A DNA stretch of 64,000 bases, from NCBI GenBank assembly GCA_003254925.1, contig QANZ01013640.1, forward strand, positions 1 through 64,000. Direction: 5' to 3'. This stretch comes from Chamaecrista fasciculata. Taxonomy: Eukaryota; Streptophyta; Magnoliopsida; Fabales; Fabaceae. The notes below the pieces were generated by a model that did no database searches, was not told where the DNA came from, and saw only the letters and a list, made by a program, of their open reading frames with translations. Positions 13,299-25,900 of this stretch are shown piece by piece; position 1 is the first letter of the stretch, and every line of letters begins with the position of its first letter. A program made the position numbers and the translations under genes.

Positions 13299-16200
13299 AT
13301 GGCTTCGCTCTCTATGAATTATGCTCCCATGATGAGAAAACCCTTGTTAGCCTGCCAATCGCGATTTTCTACTTTCACCAGTTAGTTTTACTTTCTTCCT
13401 CTTTCTTTCTTTTGAGTTTCTCTTTCTTTCTAGCTATTTATTCATTTCACACTTTCTTGTTCAGAAATAAGGACTCAGAACAGCATAAAATAGAAAGGTC
13501 AAAGTGCACTTTTAATCCCATAACTTTTGCTTAGGTCTCAATTTGGTCCCATAATTTTTTTTTTTGTTGCACTTTTGGTTCCATTTCTTTTGCTCAGGTT
13601 ACAGATTTGATCCCGCGTTGCACTTTTTGGTCAGATTGCAAAGTTAGTTTCATATCTTTTAGTCTAGTTGTAGAATTGGTCACATATCAGGTGCATAATT
13701 AGTTTCATATCTTTGGGCTAAGTGGGACTAATGGTGTAATTTTTTGCTGAGGAAAAGATATAGAACCAAAAGTGTACTTTGACCAAATAGAAATATCAGT
13801 ATGTTATCAACTACAATTAACCATTAGTGCTCTTTTATAATCTAACCAATAAGAGACTTTATTTGACACACGATTTCCAACAATAACAACACTACAAGTT
13901 TAGCTAATGATGTCTCAGGTTTCATAGTTACACGACTAAGTATTCTCTTCATTCACAAATCAGGATTTAGCTTCTGAAAGAATGTGAAGATATCCAACAT
14001 TAGCAATTTGGATTTTGGGCATTTCATGAAATCCTGAAATATATGAAGAGGGAACCATGAACAGAATGATCCTGAAGAACATCTTTACTTGGTAGTTGAC
14101 TGTGACATGAAAGCATGCCTCCTAATTACACAAAACAAAGCTATAAGATATGTTGAATGGGATTGGAGATTCAGGTGAAACTTGAAAATATACGAGAAGT
14201 TTTCACTTTTCTAATGGAGGCAAAGATTAAGAGAGGGAGAGAAAAACTGAGTAACTATGTGTTAATTACTCTATGCTTTATACACAGTTGGTTTTTCACA
14301 AACTTTGCTTATTCAGTCATGTTGTGTGTTACAAGTTACAACAGAGTAATATGGGGGTGCTGACATCTTAAGGGTAACTATCAGCTTACACTATATATAA
14401 TTATTCATTCAGATATCCAACCTTATGAATCAGAAAACCCTTTTTTTTTTTAATTTTTTTTTTTATTTTAAGTTTTACCTTCCTGCACAAAAGCATTGTT
14501 TTTAGAAAAGCCCTTCTCATATAATCTAGTTTCTTGCTTATTTAGTCCTTTTTTGTTGCTTCATTTTGCTAAAGTGATTATGTCTTATACCAGATAATAA
14601 GCTTATTCCTCTCTGGGATGCACATTTGGTCTTGCCGCCCAAAACATTCAGTGTGAGATTTCATATTCAATTAATATATGACAGAAACATTTTGAGCGGT
14701 GCGCGCATACAACTTATAAAGCTTAGTTTCTACCATAGGGATTCCGATATAACACACATTCTTCTGCCAAGAAGTCTGTGAGGAAATCAATAAGAAAAGA
14801 TCGAGAGGCAATTGAGTCTCCTGCAAAAGATAATTTTGTTCAAAATGAAGAGTTGGACACTTCTCCAGCTGGACAGAATTCTAATCCTATACCTGCTAGG
14901 AGTACAGTACTTCAGGCTTGCACAATCACTTCCGGTCTTATAGCTGCTTTGGGAATAATAATTCGGCAGGTGAACTTGCTTTATGCATTACTAGACGCTA
15001 GGGTTGTTTCCCTCTTTGTTTCATAATTTCATTCTACCAAGTAAATAAACTACTCTATCATTTGCTCATTTCATTAAGAATAACTCTACAGCTGTATTAA
15101 TGATGTAAACATGATTGCAAAAGAGCCTTACATTTGTCTTAGTTGTTCTGCCTTCACAGAATGTATTCCAGTCTCAACTATTCCTCCTTAAACCACATTT
15201 TAGCCAGAAGTTAATTGATTTAAGCTCTATTGTTTAGTGTTGAGTTCTGAAATACAGAAAGAAAGTTCTAAAGCTTATCACAACTTGATCAAAGAGTCTG
15301 ATTGAGTGATTTTTGTATGGCACAGTATTATCTTTACATAACTATACAGCTTCACTTAGTTATTGCAATTTCAGGTATCTCATTTTGCATCAATGGAAGG
15401 ATTGCCAGTTTTGGACTGCTCTTCAGTAGTATCATGTATTACACTAACATTTGCTTCTTACTTCTAGACTCTAATTTGTGATTCAAACTTCTAATTTGTA
15501 TTGTTTGACGATAAAGTGGACCTGCATTCAGTAAAAAAGGCATTGTATCTAAAACATGATTTTTAGAGGCTAGACATTTAGAATAACTACTATCTTCCTA
15601 TATAAGTGGTTACTATAAAGTGGTATCACCAGAGGAAATTAATTCAACTATATATGGAATAGAAATTTAAGCTAGACGATCCATGAGGCATGAAAGTCAA
15701 TTTATCTTGTATTCTTGTTCTAAATGAAAGCTAACATGACTTCTTATGGACCTAATCATGAATAGGAATATTTTGTCATGTTCTGTTTATTGCATGTGAC
15801 ACTTGAGTTTTCTTGTTTCTTATCAATCACTGCATAAAGTTGTTGGAAAAGTTTGTCCTAATGCAAAAAATGTACCTTCATGGTATATTTCCTTTTCTGG
15901 CAACATCTAACGTTTTGATATGACTTTTAATTAGAGAAATGTTCTGTATTTTTAACTGTATGTGCAGTTGATTTTGAGATGTGGCATCTCGAGTTGATTA
16001 TAGGACTGGTAGTATTAATATCATCAAGTCGGTTTTTTCTGTTGAAGACATGGACAGATTTTGCAGAGTCTAGCGAAGCAGCCAATCGGCAGGTAAGTAA
16101 ATCAAGTGACTGCTTCAGAAATTTGTTTTGAGGTGTGTGTTTGGATGAGGTAGATTTTGGAGGGAAAGTAAAATTTTAGGGTATTTAAATTACTCAGAAT

Positions 16201-17761
16201 TTAAGTATCTCATGGATTAAACAAGGAGCACCATACTTCTAATAACAATGTAATACCACTAATCCACATGACATATGTAATTTTATTTGAACATTTTTTT
16301 ATTTATGATAAGATGACACTAAACAGTTTTTATTTTTATCATTTACTGCTTTTAATTTTAGAGCTTCTCTAAACAATAAATCTTAAGAGTTAAAATCATT
16401 TGTCCTATCCAAATAATTTGTTTAAATTATTAAAATTTTAAGTTGTAGTAATTCAAAATCCTCATTTCTATCCAAAGTTATTTCAAATACTAGAAATTGA
16501 AATGACAGCAATTCACATTCCTAGTATTTGAAATTTCATGGAATTTGAAATGCTACAATCCAAAACTAAATTTTATGGTTTCAAAATTTTGGCCAAACAC
16601 GATATGACTTTTGATAAATCTGCTGCTTTTGTCAATTTTTGGTTGAGTTCATATGAGTACTTTGTTGAACTCTTGCAATTATCTGCTTTTGCATTCAGGT
16701 CCTTACTTCCCTCCAACCTTTGGATTACATGGTCGTTGCTGTTCTTCCTGGAATTAGTGAGGTGAAAATAGAAGCGCTCTTCTCTGTTTAATTAATATCT
16801 TTTCATTTAAATCCCACAATTTGAGTGATGTATGTGTCAAAATCTGTGTTCAGGAGCTACTCTTTCGTGGGGGGATTCTGCCACTTTTGGGCATGAACTG
16901 GAAAAGTATTGGGGTGGTTGCTTTAATCTTTGGTGTCTTACACATTGGCAGTGGTCGAAAGTATTCCTTTGCCATCTGGTACATATTTCTAGATTATTTT
17001 TTTATTTTCATTTTGGTCCTTATTATATGTTTTTGTTTCTCAATTAGTTCCTTACAAGTAAAACCTCGATCTTTTCTCTTATACGGAGTTGATGACCTGT
17101 CAGGATATGGACAGTTATTGATCTCAAGATACTAGTTAACGATATGACATCATCAATTCTATTAAAATAGACAAAGGAAGCAAAGTTAATGACGGATAAA
17201 TCTGCAATTTGAATCCTTTATAGTACTCTAGGGGTGTAGTGCTGAGAGAGATAGGAATAGGTTAGAGAAAAAAAGTGTAAGTGGGACTTACTTTCTCTCT
17301 CTGCACTTCAATTATAGTACACTATAGAGGATCCAAATTGATAAATATGTGAAAGAACAAGTTGAGAATAAATAATTAAGAAGGATGAAATTGAGAAAAA
17401 GCTAATCTACCAGTGACTGAAATAGGGTTTTAGTTGATTTTCAGTTTATATACGTATCCCTTAGACTTGAGATCTTTTCCTATTTAATTTTACTGTTAAT
17501 CTTGATTAAATTACAATGGGTAGAAAACTAATGAGGCTACTTAATTTGTCATTATGGTAGTTTGAAGCATTGGCTTCATGATATAATACCTTAAAAAAAT
17601 TTTAATGTTGGTGGTGGTGTTTCAGGGCAACTTTTGTTGGGCTTGCTTATGGTTATGCCACAATTTTATCATCCAGCATTGTGGTGCCCATGGCTTCTCA
17701 TGCATTGAACAATCTGATTGGAGGAATTCTATGGCGTTATACATCAAAAGCATCAGAATAA
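13299..17761 (+). CDS. Plastid-type CAAX/CPBP intramembrane metalloprotease
   Basis: Eight exons join in phase to 293 residues: 13299–13380, 14594–14652, 14739–14969, 15375–15435, 15968–16092, 16699–16761, 16854–16978 and 17626–17761. The N terminus (MASLSMNYAP..., rich in Ser, Arg and Lys) looks like a chloroplast transit peptide. The C-terminal half has several hydrophobic segments and the CPBP/ABI signature: E207-E208-L-L-F-R212, H237 in GVLHIG, and H274-x3-N278 in SHALNN. These residues form the glutamate/histidine zinc-binding active site of this family. The 59-bp second exon was found because exon 1 (phase 1) cannot join exon 3 (phase 0) directly. The family includes the CAAX amino-terminal proteases of plastid membranes; the substrate is unknown. 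I recognise the family but not a named gene. Confidence 0.85.
13497..13784. mobile_element. MULE-type MITE in intron 1 of the protease gene
   Basis: The termini are inverted: GGTCAAAGTGCACTTTT on the left and, reverse-complemented, GGTCAAAGTACACTTTT on the right. A perfect 9-bp target duplication AAATAGAAA flanks it at 13488–13496 and 13785–13793. It is 288 bp long with no coding capacity. A 9-bp duplication is the mark of Mutator-like elements. Confidence 0.85.
16131..16600. mobile_element. Possible Tourist/hAT-like MITE in intron 5 of the protease gene
   Basis: The left end GTGTGTTTGGATGAGG and the right end GGCCAAACAC are roughly inverted, and the inside is AT-rich and partly palindromic (ATTTCAAATACTAG / CTAGTATTTGAAAT). 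No clear target duplication was found, so class and ends are uncertain. Confidence 0.35.
17205..17340. mobile_element. Small MULE-type MITE in intron 7 of the protease gene
   Basis: This is a 136-bp near-hairpin. The left end CAATTTGAATCCTTTATAG pairs with the right end (reverse complement CAATTTGGATCCTCTATAG). The flanks ATAAATCTG (17196–17204) and ATAAATATG (17341–17349) form a 9-bp duplication with one mismatch. Confidence 0.7.
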
Positions 17762-17958
17762 AAATGAAAATTGCCATCTCCACAAGTCATGTATATATAT
17801 AATAAACAAGAAATTACTAGTGGTTGGTGGGCTATTAATTGACTTTTATTGCATGGTGGTTGTATTTTAACTTTCTAATATCACCATTCACCACCTCCTT
17901 TTGACATATTATCTAGTTATGAATGTGTCTAATTCTATGCTTAATTATACATGTAATT

Positions 17959-18140
17959 CTTTTTTTGTCCAAGGTATCCTCTAGCCCGACCGGCCAAGTG
18001 CTAATCTTCCGCGAATCTGAGCTCTATTTAAGGGTTTGTCGCTGGCCAATTGGTTTCTGCATACGCAAGGCATGATTCAAACCCCTGACACTTGCTTAAG
18101 CGACCTAGAGAACTGACCACTAGACCAACCAATCTTAGTT
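17959..18140 (-). mobile_element. tRNA-derived SINE
   Basis: On the minus strand it starts GGTTGGTCTAGTGGTCAG (box A-like) and has GGGGTTTGAATC (box B), ending in an A-rich tail. It lies between perfect 15-bp direct repeats ATTATACATGTAATT at 17944–17958 and 18141–18155. It sits just downstream of the CAAX protease stop codon and possibly inside its 3' UTR region. Confidence 0.8.
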
Positions 18141-18155
18141 ATTATACATGTAATT

Positions 18156-18836
18156 AAGTTGGTAAGAGACGACATTCTTTTGAGGACTAAACTTTAAATT
18201 TAGTCTCTATAATTTATGGGCGGTGTCAATTTAGTCTTTGGAATTTTTAAATGATTGGTTTAGTTTTAAAAACTTATAACTTGTTGTAATTTAATGCCTA
18301 AAAAGACTGAGACCTGAGTTGTAAAGTAATTTGCAATGAACCACAAACTTTGGAGAACTGAATCAAGTATTTCAAAATGTTAGTTTATTTTTTTAGTCTG
18401 AGTTTTTTTTTATTTTTCTTTATTAGTCCTTTAAAAAAAATGGATCCTTTTACTTCTCTATGTAACTTTTTACCCTGGTAAATAACAATTGGGGGTCCAT
18501 TTTGTATATATATGTCCGAAAATTTGACTAGTTTTGAGAATGATTGTTCTCACATGGGAATGCTGGGATACTTTTGCTTCTCAACATGTGATTATTTATA
18601 GCTGTAAAGATCACCTACTGTTTGATGTTCAGCAAGTGCAAAAGATACAGCCTCATTCTTAAATAAACTACTATATTCATTCCTGAAAAAAGAAAATTGA
18701 AGATCATTCCAATTAAGGCAATAATGTAAAGATGTTAGGCGTTGAGACAATGAACTTTTCAACTCAACCAACCACTACATCTGTCAGATTTGTATTGCAT
18801 AAATTTAAAAATTTTAAAATAAATCGATATTTCAAT
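18156..18836. other. Intergenic DNA, no gene seen
   Basis: 18180–18480 carries 'TTTAGTCTCTATAATTTATGG'-type strings like worn MULE ends. The rest is AT-rich without recognised content. Confidence 0.4.
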
Positions 18837-19327
18837 TGATGAACTAGAAATAAACTAGGGGCTTACCTAGTTCGAACGAAGGGGTTACTAGAGTAAACAG
18901 ACCGGAAATAACCTACAAAAGACTTCACACGAGGCCCTGCGAAGGCTACTCCGACGATTAAGTTAGATAGAGTTCGATGTGAGGGCAAAGGAATTTAGAG
19001 TGTGAGTAGTAGCTGACCTTTACCGGTGAATGCGAAGAGGTATATTTATAGAGTAATGGATCATGGCTGGAGCCATGGAGGTGCCCGACGTGCTCAGACC
19101 CACGTTATCCGAGAGTAGAGCAAGTGGAGATCCGAGAAAGGTGGAATGTGATAATCGTGGGAAAGTGGGCCCTTCCAAGCTACAGCCCAACGTGGGAAAG
19201 AGAGAGGCTTTGACGGGGTCAAGGCCCGTCGGATCATAGGAGAGAGACAAGTGTTGATCAAGTCCACGAGTGCAATGAACTTAGAGTGGCGTACGTCCAA
19301 ATAGTGAGGTATCATCGTAATCCAACA
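18837..19327 (-). repeat. Probable LTR fragment or solo LTR
   Basis: Read on the minus strand it begins TGTTGGATTACGATG and could end in CA at 18837. It has a TATA-box-like CTATAAATATACC at about 19035–19047, and it is clearly more GC-rich than its flanks. These are features of an LTR promoter. No 5-bp target duplication was found for these ends, so the boundaries are uncertain. Confidence 0.4.
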
Positions 19328-19498
19328 CCTAACCTCTTAATAATTTTTCCTTTCTAATATTAACAGAGCAAGGAGGTCTATGACTGTAATTTTAAAAAAT
19401 GCAATGAACTATTTCTTTTTATCCACATTATTTCATAATGATCTCAATGACGTGGCAAACGTTAGTCCTATGTTCCACTTAGGACACGATAAGATCAA

Positions 19499-21661
19499 GG
19501 GTCTGTTTGGCAGCCCCAATATTCCAGTCCAATCCTAATCCAATCTCATCTCATTTTAGGATTGAATGAACAGTACTGAATTTGGTTTTTATTGAACCCT
19601 CCATCTCATCTCATCTCATCCAAATCATCATCCCATCCAATTTTCTCTTACATTTATTCATCTACCCCTATTCATATACCTATATTTACCTACACTTCAA
19701 TAAAAATATAAAAAAGAGAACTAGACAAAATAGTAATTTTACATACCCTCATTTATTACACTTATAATTTTCTCTCTCTATCTATCATTTCTCATCATTT
19801 TTTTATCTTTTCCACTCACATTTTTTCTCTTTCTCTCTCTCTCACACACACATACACCTCTCTCTCTCTCTCTTTCACACACCCTATACACACTCTTATT
19901 TATATATATATATAATTTATATTAATTCAATTAAACAAAAAATTTATAATAATACCAAAATGTAAGAAAAAATAAAGGGTAAATTACATAAAAGGGTTAT
20001 GTGGTTTGACCCATTTTCAGATAGGGTCCTGTGGTTTAAAAAATGTCAAATAAGGGTCATGTGGTTTGCTCCGTTAACAAAAAGGGTCCTGAGGTATATT
20101 TTTGTCTAAAATTTGACGAAAATTTTGGCTAAAATACTATTTTAAGACCCTAATTATTAATTTTTATACATTTGACTCCCTATTTGTATAAGAGGACTTT
20201 GACGCAAAAAAATAAAAGTTTCATAATAATAAATGAAATTTCACCCTTTTCTCTCTCCAATTCCCCTCCTTATTCATCTTCTTCATCGCAATCTCCTCCC
20301 TTATTCCTCATCTTCTTCATCAAAATCCAACAACACAAACAACAATCAAAAATTTCAAATAACACCCCAATAACTACGGATTATTCGGTTGTCCGGCGAC
20401 GCAAGATCTATGTTCAAAGTGCTATCGAGATGTACAGCTCAAAGAACAACAATCCTCCTCCGTCGCCAAGGTAGTTCTCAACCAATCCCTAGCTCCTCCG
20501 TCGCAGCCACCACCAACGGCGACGACATCGCAATCGTCATCTCCGGTTGAACCAATCGCCGCCTTCGACGTCGACGTTGTCGTTGCTGTTGCCGTTTCCG
20601 TCCCTTCGTCTTCCGTCGCACCTGATTCGCTTCGCTCACAGGAATCTCAGAGAAAATCTCAGAGTTGGGTCCGACGTCAATTCATTTGGGTGTTATTTGA
20701 AATTTTCGATTGTTGTTTGTGCTGTTGGATTTTGATGAAGAAGATGAGGAATGAGGGAGGAGATTCTGATGAAGAAGATGAATAAGGAGGGGAATCTGGA
20801 AAATGGAGAGAGAGAGAGAGAGAAAAGGGTGAAATTTTATTTATTACCACGAAATTTTATTTGGGTGTTATTTGGTCCTAAATGTTTGTTATAATGTTCA
20901 TTTTGGTCCACCATTAATCATTTTGCTAACATTTAGGACCAATTTCAACATTTTAAAATATTAGGCCATACATGGAGGACCAAAATGAACCTTTCACCAC
21001 ACAATTTATTAGAATTTAGTGTTGTTTTGTAATTTGCTATTTGGTCCTCAAACTATTATTTGTTATTTTTTTGTCTTTGAATTTCATAAATAGACCCCAT
21101 TATTAATGATTGGGGTTTTCTACAAGGCCCGAGTTATCATTTACACATGTTAGAGATTGATTAATTGGAACCATTCGAATTTATGGACCAAATTGTATTC
21201 TTAAAAATAATTCCAATATTATTTGGATTGACCCCTAATCTCATCCACTTGGATTTGGATTGACCCCTAACCCTCAATCCAAAATTTTCTCATCCTCACA
21301 ATTTCCAATACAATATCACACTTCCCAATATCATCTCATCTCAATCTCATTTCAACCAAAAAACAACAAAACACCTTCATCTCATCCAATCCAATCTCAT
21401 CTCATCTCATCTCATCTCATTATTTCCTACCATTTCTACCCCTATACAAATCACAAAAATCCATCTACTTTTTCCTACCAACCACAATCATTACAACCCC
21501 TTTTATATAATTTCACACCCTATTTAACATCATTCTCAATAAAATCACCCAAACACCAATACATCATCTCATCTCATCCAATTAAATTATAATCTCATCC
21601 CATCCATTTGGATTGGATTGAATTGGATTGGATTAGGATTGGGGTTCTCCCAAACAGGCCC
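19499..21661. mobile_element. GGGTCTGTTTGG-type non-autonomous DNA transposon, copy 1
   Basis: The left end GGGTCTGTTTGG and the right end CCAAACAGGCCC are inverted, and the subterminal parts are packed with CATCT/ATCTC repeats (right half 21260–21610, 'ATCTCATCTCATC'). CAA flanks both sides (19496–19498, 21662–21664), which would be a 3-bp target duplication as in Harbinger/Tourist elements, although CAA is not the usual TWA. No transposase is encoded. A second copy in opposite orientation is at 49999–51862. Confidence 0.6.
20215..20850. repeat. Inverted-repeat insert nested in the 19499–21661 element
   Basis: The left arm (20215–20345, TTCACCCTTTTCTCTC..., TTATTCATCTTCTTCATC) pairs with the right arm (20720–20850, ...GATGAAGAAGATGAATAAGG, GAGAGAAAAGGGTGAAA). 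Between them is a GC-rich 250-bp core (20380–20690) with CCGTCGC-type codons that could be captured coding DNA. Short 'ATGTGGTTTGACCC' strings just to the left suggest the host is a worn MULE. Confidence 0.5.
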
Positions 21662-21934
21662 CAATTTATTGAAGAAAATTTCAAACGAATATTGTAACGT
21701 AGACGTTAAAAGAACATTAATGATGAACCTTATCGAAAACAAGGCATGACGATGACACATAACTAATTTAATAGAGCTTTCTTATTTTGGTAAGATTTTA
21801 ATACACCTTTCACTCTCACTCTCACTCTCACCCCTTACCTTCACTGATTGCGAACTAACCTTTTAGTTGACAAATTAAGTGCCCAAGCTTATCGATCATG
21901 GTCCATGGAAGAGTTATTAATTAAAAGGACAAAG

Positions 21935-22545
21935 GCTTAATTTGGTTTTAAATATATGATTTTTTTTATATTTCAAAATGTTTAAATTAGTATAAATATT
22001 AATAAAATGTTTTATTTTGATTTTAATTATTGAATATGATTATATTTTTATCATTTTAAGTTCAAATTTAACATTTTTAGAACTATATGTTGCTTTTAGA
22101 GAGTATATACGTTAATTTACGGTCAAACCAGTAAAATTGATCATATTTTTCTTGTATCAAGTTCAAATGCGACGAGTTTAGAATTACGAATTACCCTTAA
22201 CGAGTCTTTTCTTTTGTCCAATTAAGATCGTCAACAAATGAAGTCAAATTGAATTCAATAGTGAGGTTGAAACGAAAAAGTAAAAATTATTAAAAATTAG
22301 TTCCAAACTTACTTTTGAACATGATTTTATAACCTCATTTGCTGACGTTTTCAACTGGGTAAAAAAAACTTGTTAAGAATAATTTATAATTCCGAACTTA
22401 TCACATTCGAACTTGAAATAAGAAAAATAATCAATTTTACAATTAAATAAATAAAATTATTTATTTCTATTTTATTTTAAATACAAAAACGATAAATTCA
22501 AAATTATATATTATTCTTAAAGAATTATTTCTTTGAAGGCATTGA
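21935..22545. repeat. Dispersed foldback repeat family, copy at 22 kb
   Basis: It contains ATTGAATATGATTATATTT, AAATGCGACGAGTTTAGAAT and a TTAACAAATG-type core, then the inverted counterparts. Related copies occur near 25.5–26.2, 27.77–30.6 (interrupted) and 57.65–57.95 kb. No coding capacity and no clean target duplication were resolved. Confidence 0.45.
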
Positions 22546-22857
22546 TAAAATTGTCATATACTTACCAACAAGTATTTTTAGTGTAGCAATTTATGGCAAG
22601 CTGCATCTTAACGAGAAGACTCACATTCGATTCTTAAAGTCGACATTGTTAGAACAACTTTAACTATTTTATTTTTGAGATTTGAATGAGATTAATCTTC
22701 ATCCTAATGTTACATAGATAGACAAAGAATAAGCATGACTTAACCCAAAAAAATATTGCCATATACTTTGTTGCTTATATATATGACCTTTTTTTGTTGG
22801 TTGATTTGTTCATTGCTTCATGCTAATTAAATGATCACGTCCATATATATATATAGA

Positions 22858-22875
22858 TACGTCACGCATATAAAT
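22858..22875 (+). promoter_or_regulatory. Putative core promoter of the upstream KCR gene
   Basis: TATAAAT at 22869–22875 lies 85 bp before the start codon at 22960, giving a predicted leader of about 55–65 bp. TACGTCA (22858–22864), an ACGT-core element, sits directly upstream. Two out-of-frame ATGs at 22886 and 22892 would be excluded if transcription starts near 22900. Confidence 0.5.
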
Positions 22876-22959
22876 CATCATCTTCATGCAGATGTTGTAT
22901 ATATTTCAAGTTCTCAACCACCCACACAAAAACAAAACAAAACAAACTTCTAAACTAAA

Positions 22960-25900
22960 ATGTTCAGTGACAGTAATATTATATGCAACAGTGAGCCCTT
23001 GCAATGGCTTCTCCTCTGGCTCGTCACGTGTCTCGGCTTCTACACCCTTCTAGAACCTTCCATCTCCTTCCTCACATGGATCCTCCACACTTTCCTCCGA
23101 CCCGACCCGAATAATCTCATCAAATCCTACGGCTCCTGGGCTCTCGTCACCGGCGCCACCGATGGTATCGGAAAAGCCTTCGCCCGCGGCCTCGCTCGCC
23201 GTAGACTCAACCTCATCCTCGTCAGCCGGAGCTCCATCAAGCTCCGGTCGGTCTCCAACGAGATCCAATCAGAATTTCCTGGCACTGGCGTCAAAACTAT
23301 AGAGATCGATTTCGCCGGCGAGGTATCCGGCGGAATCGAGAAGTTGAAGGAGGTGATCGAGGAAGTGGAGGATGTAGGGATTGTGGTGAATAATGTGGGA
23401 ATTACGTATCCGGAGGCGAGGTTTTTTCATGAAGTGGAAGAGGAAATTTGGATGAAGATTGTAAAGGTGATGATGTTGGGATTTTTGTGAAAAGGAGAAA
23501 GGAAACTAAATAATAGTCAAATATATTTACAATACATAATTAATTAATTTTGAATCAACAGGTGAATGTGGAAGGAACTATGAAGGTAACGAAGATGGTG
23601 ATTGGAGGAATGATGAAGAGGAAAAGAGGAGCGATTGTAAATATTGGAAGTGGTGCTGGAATTGTTGTGCCTTCGCATCCCATGTATGCTGTTTATGGAG
23701 CTACTAAGGCGTAAGTCCTTTCTCTCTCTACTCTCTCTCTCTACTCTCTCACTCATCATCATCTCTTATCCTTCTTCTTCTTCTTCTACCCTGTTTTCCA
23801 TTCCAGGTATTAATTAATTAATTGTTGTTGCTAATTAATCTGATTAATTAACACTCAACTTACAAATTAAGTTTAGTTTGCAAGATTTATAATTTACTTC
23901 ATCTAAAACACTACAAATTAACCAACAAATGTTGATCCAATTGGTAATGAGTTAACTCATAACTCACACGATTGTTAATTCGAATACTACTGTCGATGTA
24001 AGGGTCTTATTGGTAAGCGATTTGTAAATACTTCTCTATAAGCGCTCACAAAGCCTAGAGGCATGTCTTGATCATGGTGAGCCCACGGAACTCAACTCAC
24101 TTAACTTTCATGTACCAAACAAAACACTACAAATTAAAGACTTAAGCACATACTTTCTCTCTCTTCTTTTATCATTATCATTGTCATCTTCTTTATTCCT
24201 TTTAAGGCAAAATTATTAATTTCCTTCTTAAACATTTTATTAATCGTCAATTTTGTTTTCAATTTATTTTTGTAGTCAATTTTTTCTTTAATATTTCATA
24301 TCTTGGTCAATTTTTATCATTTGCTCTCACTTTAGTTAAATATTAATGATATGTAATGTAAAATTGATAGAAAAAGGAACTCAAACTTTAATTCAGATTG
24401 GAAAACAAGATGCAGTATATATCGTTAATTTATTCTGAGAAGTTAGTCAAAGAATAAAATTGACAAAAATATTAAACATTAAGAACAAAATTGATCAAAA
24501 AAAATTAGAGATAAAATTGACGATTAGTATAAAATTTTGAGACAAAATAGTGCTTTTGCCTTCATTGAAGTTTGCCAGATTTTCAGTTTACTTCATCTAA
24601 AATACTGCAATGCCGTAAGTACTTTCTCTCTCTACTCTCTCGCTCATCATCATCATTGATAGTTTTTTTTTTTTTTTTTTTTTTNTTTTTTTTTTTTTTT
24701 TTTGCATGGGAAAGGGGAGAACAACGCATTTGAGTTTCTCTTTTAACCTATTCTTTTAATTTCTTCCTCTAAAATAGTAAAATTTACAAAACAGACAGAG
24801 AATCCACCTATTGCCAATACCAGGTGTTAATTACAAATTGAAGTTTGCTACATTTTCGGTTATGTCATTTAAAACACTGCATTTACAACTATAAGAGTTC
24901 GGCAAAGTTTTAGTTCCTTTCTTATTAATCGATCAGGACAATAATGTATTTTTTCGTCCTCATCAAAATTATAATATAAAATATATTCCCTTCAAATTTT
25001 ATTCATTCAGTATAGACCTATGAAGCATAAACACTTTATTTTGAAGGCGTGTCGCTGTGTCTGACACTCGTACGACACCCACACGACTTCATAAGTTTCA
25101 GAATATAAAATCATTTTTTTTTATTTTGATATGACAAACAATAAAAAATAATGACATATATGACATATATTATGAATAAATATTATAATTTTTAAAATTT
25201 TCATTCAAATTTATAAAATTTTAATTATTTTTATATATAGATATATGTCGTGTTGTGTCATGTAATTTTAAGAATTTGACATGTCGGTGTGTCTGTATCT
25301 GTGTCGTGTCCCGTGTCCGTATTAGTGTCCATACTTCATAGGCATAGACTTTATGTATTTTGGAAAGCAGTAAAATATTTTTTTTACTTTTTGTTTTGTG
25401 TAGGGATACATTTTATTAAGCTGTTATTTTTAAAAAATATAAATTGTTTTTGACTTTGTAATTTTTTTTATGGGTTTAATTTTGTAATTGTTAATTATAT
25501 ACTTGACAGAATTTATAACTTGTTACATTTAGAAAGTTTTTTTTTTCATTCCTCATTTCAAGTTTCAGATGTGACAAAAAATTGGAGTTACAAATTATTT
25601 TTTATACATTTTTTCTTTGCTCAATTGATGTCTTTAATAAACGAGATCAAATCAAATTTAAATTCAGCTTAAAAGTGAGTCTCTTATTTAATGAAATTAG
25701 TTATATATCTCTCATATCAAGTTCAAATTTAAAAATTAAAGTTATAAGTTATTACTGTTGACGAATTTTTTCTTTGTCCTGTTGGCAAATGAGATCAAAT
25801 AATACTCTAAAAGTAGGGTTAGTCAAACGGTCAATATCAACTTTTAAGGTACTATTTAACCTTATTTGTCGTCAGTTCTAACTAAACAGAATAAGAATTC

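Noticed and set aside
17959..18140. tRNA gene
   Set aside because: Only the promoter boxes resemble tRNA; the rest and the flanking duplication show a SINE.
21260..21592. 110-codon frame of Ser/Pro/His-rich sequence
   Set aside because: It is translation of the ATCTC-type repeats at the end of the 19499–21661 element. The same frame appears on the minus strand of its inverted copy at 50123–50338.
22886..22960. Upstream ORF controlling the KCR gene
   Set aside because: The ATGs are out of frame but lie within 17 bp of the predicted TATA box, so they are probably upstream of the transcript.
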